The notes under the pieces were generated by a model that was not told the DNA's origin, did no database searches, and saw only the letters and a list, made by a program, of their open reading frames with translations. A DNA stretch of 64,000 nucleotides, taken from NCBI RefSeq assembly GCF_004324755.1, contig NZ_SDMQ01000007.1, positions 1-64,000 of the forward strand, given 5' to 3'. A program made the position numbers and the translations under genes. The DNA comes from Propioniciclava sinopodophylli (GTDB lineage Bacteria > Actinomycetota > Actinomycetes > Propionibacteriales > Propionibacteriaceae). Every line of letters begins with the position of its first letter. Position 1 is the stretch's first letter. Positions 1 through 12,636 of this stretch are shown one piece after another.

Positions 1-196
1 CAGCAGCCTTGGCCCGATCAGCCTCGGCGATCAACACCACCCGCAAAGCCTCCACCTGACGCCCCAGCGCGACGACCTCGCTCACCAACCCAAGCCGCAC
101 CTCGGCGTCCAACCGACGGCGACCAGCATGGTCGATACTCGCCAGCAGCGAACGCGCACCAGCCAACGCCGTAGCGGTGGGGGTCAGCTGGTCCAT
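1..196 (-). CDS. DUF222 (13E12 repeat) protein, 5' part only
   Basis: This reading frame starts at ATG (196) and stays open to the left edge, so only about 65 N-terminal residues are visible. They read MDQLTPTATALAGARSLLAS and then a charged helical stretch (RRRLDAEVRLGLVSEVVAL, followed by EALRVVLIAEADRA). This is the usual start of DUF222/13E12-family proteins, which normally carry an HNH endonuclease motif at the C-terminus; that part is outside the window. These proteins are often multicopy in actinobacterial genomes and their role is not settled. The family call rests on pattern recognition of the N-terminus only. Confidence 0.6.
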   Translation of the reverse strand, partial: MDQLTPTATALAGARSLLASIDHAGRRRLDAEVRLGLVSEVVALGRQVEALRVVLIAEADRAKAA

Positions 197-301
197 GCAC
201 CCAACGCTAAACACCACCACCGACAATCAGAACAACACATTCGAACCTGTGGAGAACTCGGCCAACCTATCCACAGTCCTCTGAACCCCTTGACAACGCA
301 G

Positions 302-333
302 GACGCCGCCCGCCCGGGTGGGCGGACGGCGTC
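302..333 (-). terminator. hairpin downstream of the sugar kinase
   Basis: The arms 302-308 (gacgccg) and 327-333 (cggcgtc) pair perfectly, and 310-315 (ccgccc) pairs with 320-325 (gggcgg) around a GGGT loop, with one mismatch between the two stems. It lies 23 bp past the stop of the kinase gene at 356. There is no clear T-run on the minus strand, so termination activity is inferred. Confidence 0.5.
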
Positions 334-355
334 GGGGGGTCATTCGACCCGTCGG

Positions 356-1429
356 TCAGCGCTGGACGCGCGCGTTGCCCTCCCAGAGGTCCCAGACCTG
401 CTTTTCGTCGGCGGCCATGCCGTAGTCGTACAGCGACGTCGCGGCGAGCGCGCCGGTGGCCCAGCCGAACTGGGCGCACTTCTCGACGTCCCAGCCCTGC
501 AGGATGCCGTAGAGCACGCCGCCGACGGAGCCGTCGCCGCCGCCGATGCGGTCCATGACGTCGATGTGGCGGAGCGGGGCGAGGTAGAACTCGCCGTCGT
601 TCCACAGCAGGATGCCCCACTCGTGCGCGTTGGCCGACTTGACCTCTCGCAGCGAGGTGCCGATCCAGTGGGCGTCCGGGTAGGTCTCCTTGATCCGGCC
701 GATCATCTTCTTGAACTCGTCGATCTTGTCGTCGATCGACTCGCCGCCGGCTTCGGGGCCCTCGATGCCGAGGCAGAGCTGGAAGTCCTCCTCGTTGCCG
801 TAGAGGATGTCGCAGTTCTTGGCGATCTCGTCGAAGGCGGCGGAGAGCTCCTCCTCGCGGCCCTTCCAGAAAGTGGCGCGGTAGTTGAGGTCCATCGCCA
901 CGAGCGTGCCGTTGGCGCGGGCCTTCTTGGCGAGCTCGACGCAGAACTTCGAGGTGGACGGGCTGAGGGCGGCGATGAGACCGGACAGGTGCAGGATCTT
1001 GACGCCCTCGGTGACGAAAAGCTTCTCGAGGTCGAACTGGGAGACGTCCAGCTCGCGGCCGACCTCGCCTGCGCGGTCGTTCCACACGCGCGGCGCGCGA
1101 CCACCGAAGCCCGAGTCGGCGATGTTGAACTGGTGGCGCAGGCCCCAGGCGTCGCCCTGAGGCAGGTCCGGGCCCTCGTAACTCATATTGCGCTTGCGCA
1201 GGTCTGCCTTGATCATCGCCGAGATCGGGGAGCCCTCGACGAAGGCGGTCAACACCTTGGTGGGCTCACCCAGGTACGACACGACGGTGGCGACGTTGGT
1301 CTCGGCGCTGGTGGCCTGCAGGAAGAAGCGGTCCGAGGCGTGCACGGGGGAGCGGTTCTCCGGGGTGATCCGGACGCCCATCGACGTGGGGACAACAAGG
1401 GCCCACTGGGCATCTTCGCGGATTGGCAT
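356..1429 (-). CDS. PfkB-family sugar kinase, probably 2-dehydro-3-deoxygluconate kinase
   Basis: The 357-residue product has the ribokinase/PfkB fold pattern. There is a substrate-binding N-terminal half, a DLNYR motif near residue 180, and the C-terminal anion-hole and catalytic segment DRIGGGDGSVGGVLYGIL near residue 295, whose Asp would be the general base. The spacing and the DLNYR/DRIGGGD pair resemble KdgK, which phosphorylates KDG to KDPG. Most KdgK proteins read GGGDSF or GGGDAF at the active site, whereas this one reads GGGDGS, so the substrate is uncertain. The ATG start at 1429 gives the family's usual length. It lies 74 bp after the VanZ-like gene on the same strand and could be its last cotranscribed gene or a separate unit. 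Confidence 0.7.
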   Translation of the reverse strand: MPIREDAQWALVVPTSMGVRITPENRSPVHASDRFFLQATSAETNVATVVSYLGEPTKVLTAFVEGSPISAMIKADLRKRNMSYEGPDLPQGDAWGLRHQFNIADSGFGGRAPRVWNDRAGEVGRELDVSQFDLEKLFVTEGVKILHLSGLIAALSPSTSKFCVELAKKARANGTLVAMDLNYRATFWKGREEELSAAFDEIAKNCDILYGNEEDFQLCLGIEGPEAGGESIDDKIDEFKKMIGRIKETYPDAHWIGTSLREVKSANAHEWGILLWNDGEFYLAPLRHIDVMDRIGGGDGSVGGVLYGILQGWDVEKCAQFGWATGALAATSLYDYGMAADEKQVWDLWEGNARVQR

Positions 1430-1503
1430 GGACAGACCTCTCTTGCGCTGTGAAACTGGCTTTTGGCCAGCTTAGGCAAGGGGTCTCGCCCGCGCCGGGG
1501 GAT

Positions 1504-1896
1504 TCACTCAGTTGCCTCCACGTCACCCAGGACGGGGTCGGTGCGCACCGCCGTCCACCAACCGACGGCGATGCCGACGATGTCGGCCAGGGCGTCCAGC
1601 CACTCGCCGCCCCGCGTGCCCGACAGGACCGTCGCCTGCACGATCTCGCTGACCGGCACGTGAACCAGCATGGGAACCACGGCCATCCAGGCCTTCGGCA
1701 CGACCTTCACCAGCGCCCACGTGGGCACGGCGAACAGGACGACGTGGGCGAGCTTGTCCAGGCCCGGGAACGACAACGCCCCCGCGTCCGGCGGGCTCGG
1801 GGTGTAGAGGCCCCAGAAGTGCACGCCGAAGGCGAGCACGACCAGGATCCACGGCACCCACGCGCGCGCCTGCGGGTCGCGCGGCTCCCCGATCAC
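1504..1896 (-). CDS. VanZ-like small membrane protein
   Basis: The product is a 130-residue protein with about four hydrophobic segments and the short conserved pattern of VanZ-like proteins ([17 protein letters not shown], then [20 protein letters not shown] near the end). The GTG start at 1896 overlaps the gatB stop by four bases (GTGA), so translation is probably coupled to gatB. VanZ-like proteins are integral membrane proteins, some linked to glycopeptide resistance. In actinobacteria they are often small housekeeping neighbours of unknown function. No specific role can be assigned here. Confidence 0.7.
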   Translation of the reverse strand: MIGEPRDPQARAWVPWILVVLAFGVHFWGLYTPSPPDAGALSFPGLDKLAHVVLFAVPTWALVKVVPKAWMAVVPMLVHVPVSEIVQATVLSGTRGGEWLDALADIVGIAVGWWTAVRTDPVLGDVEATE

Positions 1897-3380
1897 GCCA
1901 GCTTCTCCAGCAAGATGGCGCGGACGCGGGCGGCGTCCGCCTTGCCCCGCATCGCCTTCATGACCTGCCCAATGAGCGCGCCCGCGGCCTGCACCTTGCC
2001 GTCGCGGATCTTCTGGGCCACGTCCGGGTTGGCGGCGATGGCCGCGTCGACGGCGGCCCCCAGCGCTCCGTCGTCGGAGACGACCGCCAGGCCACGGCCT
2101 TCGACCACCTCGGCGGGCGAGCCCTCGCCTGCGAGCACGCCGTCGAAGACCTGGCGGGCCAGCTTGTCGTTGACCGTGCCGGCGTCCACGAGCGCCTGGA
2201 CGTCCGCGACCTGCGCAGGCGTCACGCCGAGACCGGACAGGTCCACCCCGGCCTCGTTCGCGCGGCGGGAGAGCTCGCCCAGCCACCACTTGCGGGCGGC
2301 CGCGGGCGTCGCGCCGGCGGCCACCGTGGCGGCGATGAGGTCGAGCGAGCCCTCGTTGCCGACGACGTCGCGCATCTCCAGGTCGGTGAAGCCCCAGGCC
2401 TCCTGCAGGCGGGCGCGGCGCTGGGCCGGCGGCTCGGGCAGGGTGGCGCGCAGCTCCTCAACCCATGCGCGGCTGGGGGCGACGGGGACGAGGTCCGGCT
2501 CGGGGAAGTACCGGTAGTCCTCAGCCTCCTCCTTGGAGCGGCCAGGGCTGGTCCAGCCCTCCTCGTGCCAGTGCCTGGTCTCCTGGTGCACCCGGCCCCC
2601 GCCGGCGAGGATCGCGCCCTGGCGCTGGATCTCGTAGCGCAGCGCACCCTCCACCGAGCGCAGCGAGTTCACGTTCTTGGTCTCGGTGCGGGTGCCCAGT
2701 TCGTCGGAGCCCTTCGGCATGAGCGACACGTTCGCGTCGCAGCGCATGTTGCCGGCCTCCATGCGCGCGTCGGAGACGTCGAGGGCACGCATCAGCTCGC
2801 GCAGGTGCGCCATGTAGGCGCGCCCGACGGCCGGGGCGTGTTCTCCCAGCCCGCGGATGGGCTTGGTGACGATCTCCATCAGCGGCGTGCCCGCGCGGTT
2901 GTAGTCGACGAGGCTGTACTCGGCGCCGTGGATGCGCCCGGTGGAACCGGCGTGGGTCAGCTTGCCGGCGTCCTCCTCCATGTGGACGCGCTCGATCTCG
3001 ATCCGGTACGTCCGGCCGTCGACCTCCAGGTTCAGGTGGCCGTCGAAGCAGATCGGCTCGTCGTACTGCGACGTCTGGAAGTTCTTGGTCATGTCCGGGT
3101 AGAAGTAGTTCTTCCGGGCGAACCGACACCACGGCGCGACCTGGCAGTTCAGCGCCAGCCCGATGCGGATCGCCGACTCCACAGCCTTGCCATTGACCAC
3201 CGGCAGCGACCCCGGCAGGCCCAAGCACACCGGGCAGGTCTTCGTGTTCGGCTCGCCGCCAGGGCTGTTGTCGCAGCCGCAGAACATCTTGGACGCCGTG
3301 TTCAGCTCGACGTGGACCTCCATGCCCAGCACGGGGTCGTAGGCGGCCATGGCGTCGTCGTAGTCCATCAACTCGTCCAT
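1893..3380 (-). CDS. gatB: aspartyl/glutamyl-tRNA amidotransferase subunit B
   Basis: GatB binds mischarged Glu-tRNA(Gln) or Asp-tRNA(Asn) and carries the kinase/transamidase step of the heterotrimeric GatCAB complex. The 495-residue product starts with the typical [10 protein letters not shown], followed by zinc-type cysteines ([16 protein letters not shown]) and then [20 protein letters not shown]-terminal helical YqeY-like tail (about residues 340-495) ends in [20 protein letters not shown]. It lies one base after the gatA stop in the gatC-gatA-gatB order. Its presence means the organism very likely makes Gln-tRNA, and perhaps Asn-tRNA, indirectly. Confidence 0.97.
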   Translation of the reverse strand: MDELMDYDDAMAAYDPVLGMEVHVELNTASKMFCGCDNSPGGEPNTKTCPVCLGLPGSLPVVNGKAVESAIRIGLALNCQVAPWCRFARKNYFYPDMTKNFQTSQYDEPICFDGHLNLEVDGRTYRIEIERVHMEEDAGKLTHAGSTGRIHGAEYSLVDYNRAGTPLMEIVTKPIRGLGEHAPAVGRAYMAHLRELMRALDVSDARMEAGNMRCDANVSLMPKGSDELGTRTETKNVNSLRSVEGALRYEIQRQGAILAGGGRVHQETRHWHEEGWTSPGRSKEEAEDYRYFPEPDLVPVAPSRAWVEELRATLPEPPAQRRARLQEAWGFTDLEMRDVVGNEGSLDLIAATVAAGATPAAARKWWLGELSRRANEAGVDLSGLGVTPAQVADVQALVDAGTVNDKLARQVFDGVLAGEGSPAEVVEGRGLAVVSDDGALGAAVDAAIAANPDVAQKIRDGKVQAAGALIGQVMKAMRGKADAARVRAILLEKLA

Positions 3381-3381
3381 G

Positions 3382-4889
<1,508 letters not shown>

Positions 4890-4893
<4 letters not shown>

Positions 4894-5186
4894 TGCTCCT
4901 CCCCCAGGATCCGGGGCACGCGGAACCGCTCGTCCTCGACGGCCGGGGCGCCGCCCAGTACCGCTTCGGCGGGCAGGCTCGGGCGCACCAGGTCGGCGCG
5001 GAAGACGTTGGTCAGCGGCAGTGCGTGCGACGTGGGCGGCACGTCCGCGCCAGCCACCTCGGACACCGACGCGACGGCGTCGAGGATGACGTCGAGCTGG
5101 GGCGCGAGGCGCTCCAGGTCGTGGGGTGACAGGTCGATGCGCGCCAACTCGGCGAGCCGGGCGACGTCGGCGGTGGACAGGGCCAC
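4890..5186 (-). CDS. gatC: aspartyl/glutamyl-tRNA amidotransferase subunit C
   Basis: This is the 98-residue GatC, which stabilises GatA folding and its interface with GatB. The N-terminal pattern [19 protein letters not shown] and the C-terminal ERFRVPRIL are typical. The GTG start at 5186 is preceded by a GAGGAG ribosome-binding site. It is the first gene of the minus-strand amidotransferase operon and is divergent from the ACT-domain gene, with 176 bp between them holding both promoters. Confidence 0.95.
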
Positions 5187-5362
5187 GGTGCGACTCCTCG
5201 AGGACGGTTCAGGGACCCGCCCATCCTAGGGGTCGGTCGCCCCGCACCGGCCACGCCCGCACCGCGAGCCCCTGTGACGCGGGTGTTTCAATCGCGCTAC
5301 AGGGCGCCCCCTGCCAGGCCGGGGGCTTGGTCGTCCGCTGCCCATGGGGTATTCAAGGGGGC

Positions 5363-6001
5363 ATGTACCTGCTCCGCGTCGCCCTGCCCGACCGTCCGGG
5401 CTCCCTCGGCGCAGTGGCTTCCGCCCTCGGCGCCGCGCACGCCGACATCAACGCGGTGGAGATCGTCGAGAAGGGAGCCGGGCGCGCCGTCGACGACTTC
5501 ATGCTGACGATCCCCGGCGACGTGCGCCCGGACGCCCTCGTCACGGCCTGCGCACGGGTGCCCGACGTGGAGGTGCTCTGGGTCTCCTTCTATCCTGAGA
5601 ACTGGGGGCTGCACGCCGACCTCGACGTGCTGGACGCCATGGCCGAGCAGCCCGAGCGCGCCGAGGTGCTGCTGACCGACGCCGCCCCCGCGACCTTCCA
5701 CTGCTCCTGGGCGCTGCTGGTCGACCGCGACCACGGGACGGTGCTGCACCGAAGCGCGCTGGCCCCGATCGGGACGCAGGTGCCGCCCGGCGTCTTCGGC
5801 GACCTCGGCACCGCGCACGTGGCCGACCTCCCGGCCGACTGGCACGACGGGTGGGGCGAGGCGGCGATCGCGGTGGCGCCGTGCCGAACCGGGCACAGCA
5901 TCGTGGTCGGACGCCCCGGGCCCGAGTTCCGCAAGGCGGAGCTGGCCCGCCTGCGACACCTGGCCCTGATGGCCAGCGAGCACGAGCCCGCGACTCAGTA
6001 G
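5363..6001 (+). CDS. ACT-domain protein (Rv3013-type)
   Basis: The 212-residue product begins with an ACT domain (MYLLRVALPDRPGSLGAVAS, then ADINAVEIVEKG), the small-ligand, often amino-acid-binding fold. The rest (about 80-212) is a conserved actinobacterial extension with no obvious catalytic motif. The ATG at 5363 was chosen because the ACT fold begins right there. A purine-rich AAGGGGG lies almost against the ATG, too close for an ordinary ribosome site, so a leaderless transcript is possible. In mycobacteria the orthologous position (between gatC and ligA, on the opposite strand) also holds an ACT-domain gene. Its function is unknown; a ligand-sensing role is inferred. The last 7 bp overlap the convergent neighbour. 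Confidence 0.8.
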   Translation: MYLLRVALPDRPGSLGAVASALGAAHADINAVEIVEKGAGRAVDDFMLTIPGDVRPDALVTACARVPDVEVLWVSFYPENWGLHADLDVLDAMAEQPERAEVLLTDAAPATFHCSWALLVDRDHGTVLHRSALAPIGTQVPPGVFGDLGTAHVADLPADWHDGWGEAAIAVAPCRTGHSIVVGRPGPEFRKAELARLRHLALMASEHEPATQ

Positions 6002-6201
6002 CCGCGCAGCATCCGGTAGGCGACATAGCCGAATGCGACGACGGCCACGAGGGCGATCGTAGCGACGGTGATCGTCCACCACCGCTGGTTGCGCTTGGCC
6101 CTCGTGGACGGAACGTCCGCAGGAGCCCACTCGCCCACGCGCGGCTTCACGCGCGGTGATGCGGCCCCGTTCAGGTCCAGGTCGGTGTTCAGTCCCTCCA
6201 C
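5995..6201 (-). CDS. small single-pass membrane protein, function unknown
   Basis: From a GTG at 6201 this frame encodes 68 residues: a polar N-terminus of about 45 residues, a basic patch (TRAKRNQRWW), one hydrophobic helix (TITVATIALVAVVAFGYVAY) and a short MLRGY end. That is a tail-anchored topology with the N-terminus in the cytoplasm. The frame stays open far upstream (to 7323), but that part is a shadow of ligA and the intergenic region, so I begin at the GTG. I do not recognise a family. It overlaps the end of the ACT-domain gene by 7 bp on the other strand. Confidence 0.55.
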   Translation of the reverse strand: MEGLNTDLDLNGAASPRVKPRVGEWAPADVPSTRAKRNQRWWTITVATIALVAVVAFGYVAYRMLRGY

Positions 6202-6277
6202 GGGCCCCAGCGTACGCGTCTCACGATGCGGCGCACCGAGGTGCGCGGGCGGTGTGGTTCCCCGTAGGGTTGCGCCC

Positions 6278-6355
6278 ATGGCCACGACCGCACGCACCCA
6301 CGCGCTGCCGTCGTTCACCGTGCCCGCGGGCTGTTGTCCGTGTTGTCGCGCCTGA
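6278..6355 (+). CDS. cysteine-rich leader peptide (putative attenuator uORF)
   Basis: A 25-codon ORF starts with ATG at 6278 and ends AGCCPCCRA-stop. The four cysteine codons are all TGT, although the surrounding GC-rich genes almost always use TGC. An AGGG lies about 8 bases upstream of the ATG. The ORF is followed by a hairpin containing its stop codon and, 75 bases further on, by a NIL-domain gene. Cysteine-rich upstream ORFs that control downstream translation by ribosome stalling when cysteine is short are known in mycobacteria. A similar role is inferred here. Its small size makes a chance ORF possible, but the clustered rare codons and hairpin argue against that. Confidence 0.5.
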   Translation: MATTARTHALPSFTVPAGCCPCCRA

Positions 6356-6383
6356 CTCCCTGACGCCGTCGTGCTCGGGAGTC
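6354..6383 (+). promoter_or_regulatory. hairpin embedding the leader-peptide stop codon
   Basis: GACTCCC (6354-6360) is perfectly complementary to GGGAGTC (6377-6383), leaving a 16-base loop. The last two bases of the TGA stop of the leader ORF form the base of the stem. A ribosome paused on the preceding cysteine codons, or terminating at this stop, would change whether the stem can form. No T-run follows, so translational control is more likely than transcription termination. This is inference from geometry only. Confidence 0.45.
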
Positions 6384-6430
6384 TCGCACCGCAACCTCCC
6401 GACGATACGCACAGCCCCTGGAGACCAGCC

Positions 6431-6661
6431 ATGACCCTCGACCTCATCTTCGTCGGCGCCGATTCCGGTCGCGCCACCCTCGCCCAGCTCGCCGCCGAGC
6501 TCGGCATCACCGTCCGCACCCTGGCCGACCGGGTGACGACGATGGAGATCTTCCCCGTGCACGTCGTCACCGTCCAGGTGGACGCCGACGCCCCCGGCCA
6601 GGACGCCGCCGCGTCGTGGTTCGCGCGCCGCGGCATCCACCGTCTGCCCGCCGCCGCGTGA
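6431..6661 (+). CDS. stand-alone NIL-domain protein
   Basis: The 76-residue product reads LDLIFVGADSGRATLAQLAA, then ELGITVRTLADRVTTME and a C-terminal WFARRGIHRLP. This matches the NIL-domain pattern (F-x-G, then R/A-ELG-V-x-V-x-IL, then a final L-x-x-x-GV segment). The same domain forms the regulatory tail of the methionine transporter ATPase MetN and occurs next to sulfur-metabolism genes. It is thought to bind methionine or cysteine. The ATG at 6431 has a GGAG 9 bases upstream. It is preceded by a cysteine-rich leader ORF, which supports a role in sulfur amino-acid sensing. The family call is from pattern matching by eye. Confidence 0.6.
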   Translation: MTLDLIFVGADSGRATLAQLAAELGITVRTLADRVTTMEIFPVHVVTVQVDADAPGQDAAASWFARRGIHRLPAAA

Positions 6662-6673
6662 GCCCCGGCGGCC

Positions 6674-6697
6674 GGGCAGGCCAGTACGGCCTTGCCC
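6674..6697. terminator. convergent terminator hairpin between the NIL gene and ligA
   Basis: GGGCAGGCC (6674-6682) pairs with GGCCTTGCCC (6688-6697) with one bulged T, around a short AGTAC loop. It lies between two convergent genes and could serve both strands. Confidence 0.45.
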
Positions 6698-6797
6698 CCG
6701 CCCGCAGACTGAACCGACGGACACAGCCTCCTCTTCCTCGGCTTCGCCGCGGCCATACCTCGCCCTGCTCGTGAGGGGCTCCAGGATCGCAACGACC

Positions 6798-10318
<3,521 letters not shown>

Positions 10319-10334
10319 CGCCGCACTGTACTGC

Positions 10335-11306
10335 TCAGCCGGCCCCGAGCTCGCCGCCGACCCGCTCTGCCGTGGTCGCGAGCGCGCGCAACAGCGCCGA
10401 GACCTGCGACGCCGGCCAGCCGGCCAGCCCGCAGGCCGGCGTCAGCACCACCCGCTCGGCCAGTACCGGGCCGAGGTCGAGCGGTCGCAGCGCCCCCAGC
10501 ACGCGGCGGGTCAGGGCGTCCGCCGTCGGCGCCACGCCGGACGCCGTGCTTGCGGCCCCCAGCCACAGCTCGCGCCCGTCCTCCAGCAGCGGGCCCAGCG
10601 CGTCCCAGTCGGCGCGGTTCATGAGGTCCTGGTCCAGGGACACGCCGGTGAAACCGGCGCCGTGGCGTCCGACGGCCAGCTCGACGTCGAGGCCGGGCGC
10701 GCAGCAGTGCAGCAGGTCGCCGCCCAGCTCGCGCAGCAGCTCGACCGCCTCGGGGCGGTCGACGGACCGGTGCCGGAAGTAGCCGCCCTCGGTGGGCACG
10801 CCGCCGGCCAGCACCGACGGCAGCGAAGGCTCGTCGACCTGCAGGAGCACCTCCACGCCGGGCAGGCGCCGCTCGACGTCGGCCACCAGCCCCCGCACGC
10901 CGGACGCGAGCGACTGGGCCAGGTCGCGGCGCGCGCCGCGGTCGCCCAGCACCCGCCCCCCGAGGGGACGGAGGACGGCCGAGGCCAGCGTCCACGGGCC
11001 GGTCACGGCGACCTTGAGCGGGCCGGCGAGCCCCTGGGCGTTCTCCTCGAGCACGTCGAGGTCGTCGCGCAGGGCGGCCTTGGCGCGGCGCTGGTCGAGG
11101 CCCGGCACGGCGGCCAGCCGCCACTCGCCGGCCGACAGCTCGGCCCCCAGCCCGTCCAGCAGGCCGAGGGCGCGTCCGACCATGCCGGCCCACGGCCCGC
11201 GGGCGGGGAACTCGGGCAGCCAGGGCACCGAGACGGCCTCCAGCGCCAGCCGGACGCCCGCGCCCAGGTCGGTGCCCGGCAGCGAGCCCAGCGCCGACGT
11301 CCTCAT
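10335..11306 (-). CDS. methionine-synthase-like (UROD/MetE-fold) protein, Rv3015c-type
   Basis: The 323-residue product resembles the C-terminal catalytic barrel of cobalamin-independent methionine synthase. It has a GSLPGTD start, [11 protein letters not shown], an [15 protein letters not shown] strand and [11 protein letters not shown] near the C-terminus, with HCCAPG around residue 225. The His/Cys/Glu zinc ligands of MetE are only partly visible, and it lacks the N-terminal half of true MetE, so methionine synthesis is doubtful. The ATG overlaps the mnmA stop (ATGA at 11303-11306). Mycobacteria keep a homologue at the same place between mnmA and ligA. The coupling to a tRNA thiolase is suggestive, but the function is unknown. 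Confidence 0.7.
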   Translation of the reverse strand: MRTSALGSLPGTDLGAGVRLALEAVSVPWLPEFPARGPWAGMVGRALGLLDGLGAELSAGEWRLAAVPGLDQRRAKAALRDDLDVLEENAQGLAGPLKVAVTGPWTLASAVLRPLGGRVLGDRGARRDLAQSLASGVRGLVADVERRLPGVEVLLQVDEPSLPSVLAGGVPTEGGYFRHRSVDRPEAVELLRELGGDLLHCCAPGLDVELAVGRHGAGFTGVSLDQDLMNRADWDALGPLLEDGRELWLGAASTASGVAPTADALTRRVLGALRPLDLGPVLAERVVLTPACGLAGWPASQVSALLRALATTAERVGGELGAG

Positions 11307-12376
11307 GCGGCGCCCGCGATCGTGGACGCCCCGACGACGAGGTCCCCGTCGTAGGTGACCGCCGCCTGCCCGGGGGCGATGCCGAAGGCGGGCTCGTCCA
11401 GCGTGATGCGGACGCCCGCGGCGTCCGCCTCGATCGTGGCCGGCAGGGGCGCCCCGTGGGCGCGCACCTGGAGGAGGCCGCGCCAGGTGCCGTACCGGGG
11501 GTCGGCGACCGCCCACGTGGGCCGGATGCCCGCGATCTCGGTCACCGCGAGGCCCGCGTGGGGCCCTACGGTGACGGTGTTGGTCACCGGCTCGATGGCC
11601 AGGACGTAGCGGGGCTGTCCGTCGATGGCGGGGACACCCAGGCGCAGGCCGCGGCGCTGCCCCACGGTGAACCGGTGGGTGCCGGCGTGCTCGCCCACGA
11701 CCGCCCCTTCGGTGTCGACGATCGCGCCGGGGCGCTCGCCGAGGGCGCGGGTGAGGAAGCCGGCCGTGTCGCCGTCGGAGATGAAGCAGATGTCGTGGGA
11801 GTCGGGCTTGGACGCCACGCGTAGCCCGAGCGCCTCGGCCTCGGCCCGCACGTCGGCCTTGACCGTCCCGTACAAGGGGAACAGCGACCGGCGCAGCTGC
11901 TCCTGGGTGAGGACGCCGAGCACGTAGCTCTGGTCCTTGGCGGCGTCGGCCGCTCGGTGCAGCAGGGCCTCGTCGCCGGAGCGCTCCAGCCGGGCGTAGT
12001 GGCCTGTGGCGACGGCGTCGAAGCCCAGGGCGACCCCGCGTTCGAGCACCGCGGCGAACTTGATCTTCTCGTTGCAGCGCAGGCAGGGGTTGGGCGTCCG
12101 GCCGGCGGCGTACTCGGCGACGAAGTTGGTGACGACGTCGTCGTGGAAGCGGTCGGAGAAGTCCCACACGTAGAAGGGGATGCCCAGGGTGTCGGCGACG
12201 CGGCGGGCGTCGTGGGAGTCCTCCAGCGAGCAGCAGCCGCGCGAGCCCGACCGGTACAGCTCCGGGTTGCGGTTGAGGGCCAGGTGGACGCCGGTCACCT
12301 CGTGCCCGTCGGCTACCAGGCGCGCGGCGGCGACGGAGGAGTCGACTCCCCCTGACATCGCGACCAGCACCTTCAT
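11303..12376 (-). CDS. mnmA: tRNA 2-thiouridylase
   Basis: MnmA makes s2U34 in tRNA(Lys/Glu/Gln), using ATP and persulfide sulfur from a cysteine desulfurase. The 357-residue product opens with the PP-loop [12 protein letters not shown]. It carries the two catalytic cysteines in [12 protein letters not shown] (about residue 100) and [11 protein letters not shown] (about residue 200), and ends in the C-terminal beta-barrel. The ATG at 12376 ([10 protein letters not shown]) was chosen over an ATG six codons upstream because the fold begins there. The cysteine desulfurase gene lies upstream on the same strand, which fits a sulfur-relay operon. Confidence 0.95.
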   Translation of the reverse strand: MKVLVAMSGGVDSSVAAARLVADGHEVTGVHLALNRNPELYRSGSRGCCSLEDSHDARRVADTLGIPFYVWDFSDRFHDDVVTNFVAEYAAGRTPNPCLRCNEKIKFAAVLERGVALGFDAVATGHYARLERSGDEALLHRAADAAKDQSYVLGVLTQEQLRRSLFPLYGTVKADVRAEAEALGLRVASKPDSHDICFISDGDTAGFLTRALGERPGAIVDTEGAVVGEHAGTHRFTVGQRRGLRLGVPAIDGQPRYVLAIEPVTNTVTVGPHAGLAVTEIAGIRPTWAVADPRYGTWRGLLQVRAHGAPLPATIEADAAGVRITLDEPAFGIAPGQAAVTYDGDLVVGASTIAGAA

Positions 12377-12405
12377 GAGACCCGTTTCCTCCACGAGGGG
12401 CGAGT

Positions 12406-12636
12406 CTACGCGGGCCGCACGGGGAGCTCGTCCGCCAGCACGTCCAGCCAGGGTGCGAGGTCCCAGCCCTGGGCCGCGACCCAGGCATCGTCCAAGTAGG
12501 TGTCGTGGTGACGGTCCGGGTGCGGCTCGCGCTCCAGCTGGGCGAGGATCGACTCGGCGATGTTGTTGTGGCCGCGCCAGTCGTCGGGGTCGAGGCGGTC
12601 GACGTCGGCGATGCCGCCGAGCAGGTCAGGTCGCAC
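12406..12636 (-). CDS. conserved small protein of unknown function between iscS and mnmA
   Basis: The 76-residue acidic, Trp/His-rich product ([40 protein letters not shown]) has no signal peptide, membrane helix or motif that I recognise. The GTG start at 12636 overlaps the end of the cysteine desulfurase gene by 11 bases, and mnmA follows 29 bases after the stop. The overlap and codon use support a real gene. Its position suggests a link to tRNA thiolation or sulfur transfer, but this is only contextual. Confidence 0.6.
   Translation of the reverse strand: MRPDLLGGIADVDRLDPDDWRGHNNIAESILAQLEREPHPDRHHDTYLDDAWVAAQGWDLAPWLDVLADELPVRPA

Noticed and set aside
1456-1470. CTGGC-TTTT-GGCCAG small inverted repeat upstream of the sugar kinase as an operator
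   Set aside because: The arms are only five bases and the repeat could occur by chance; no regulator gene is adjacent.
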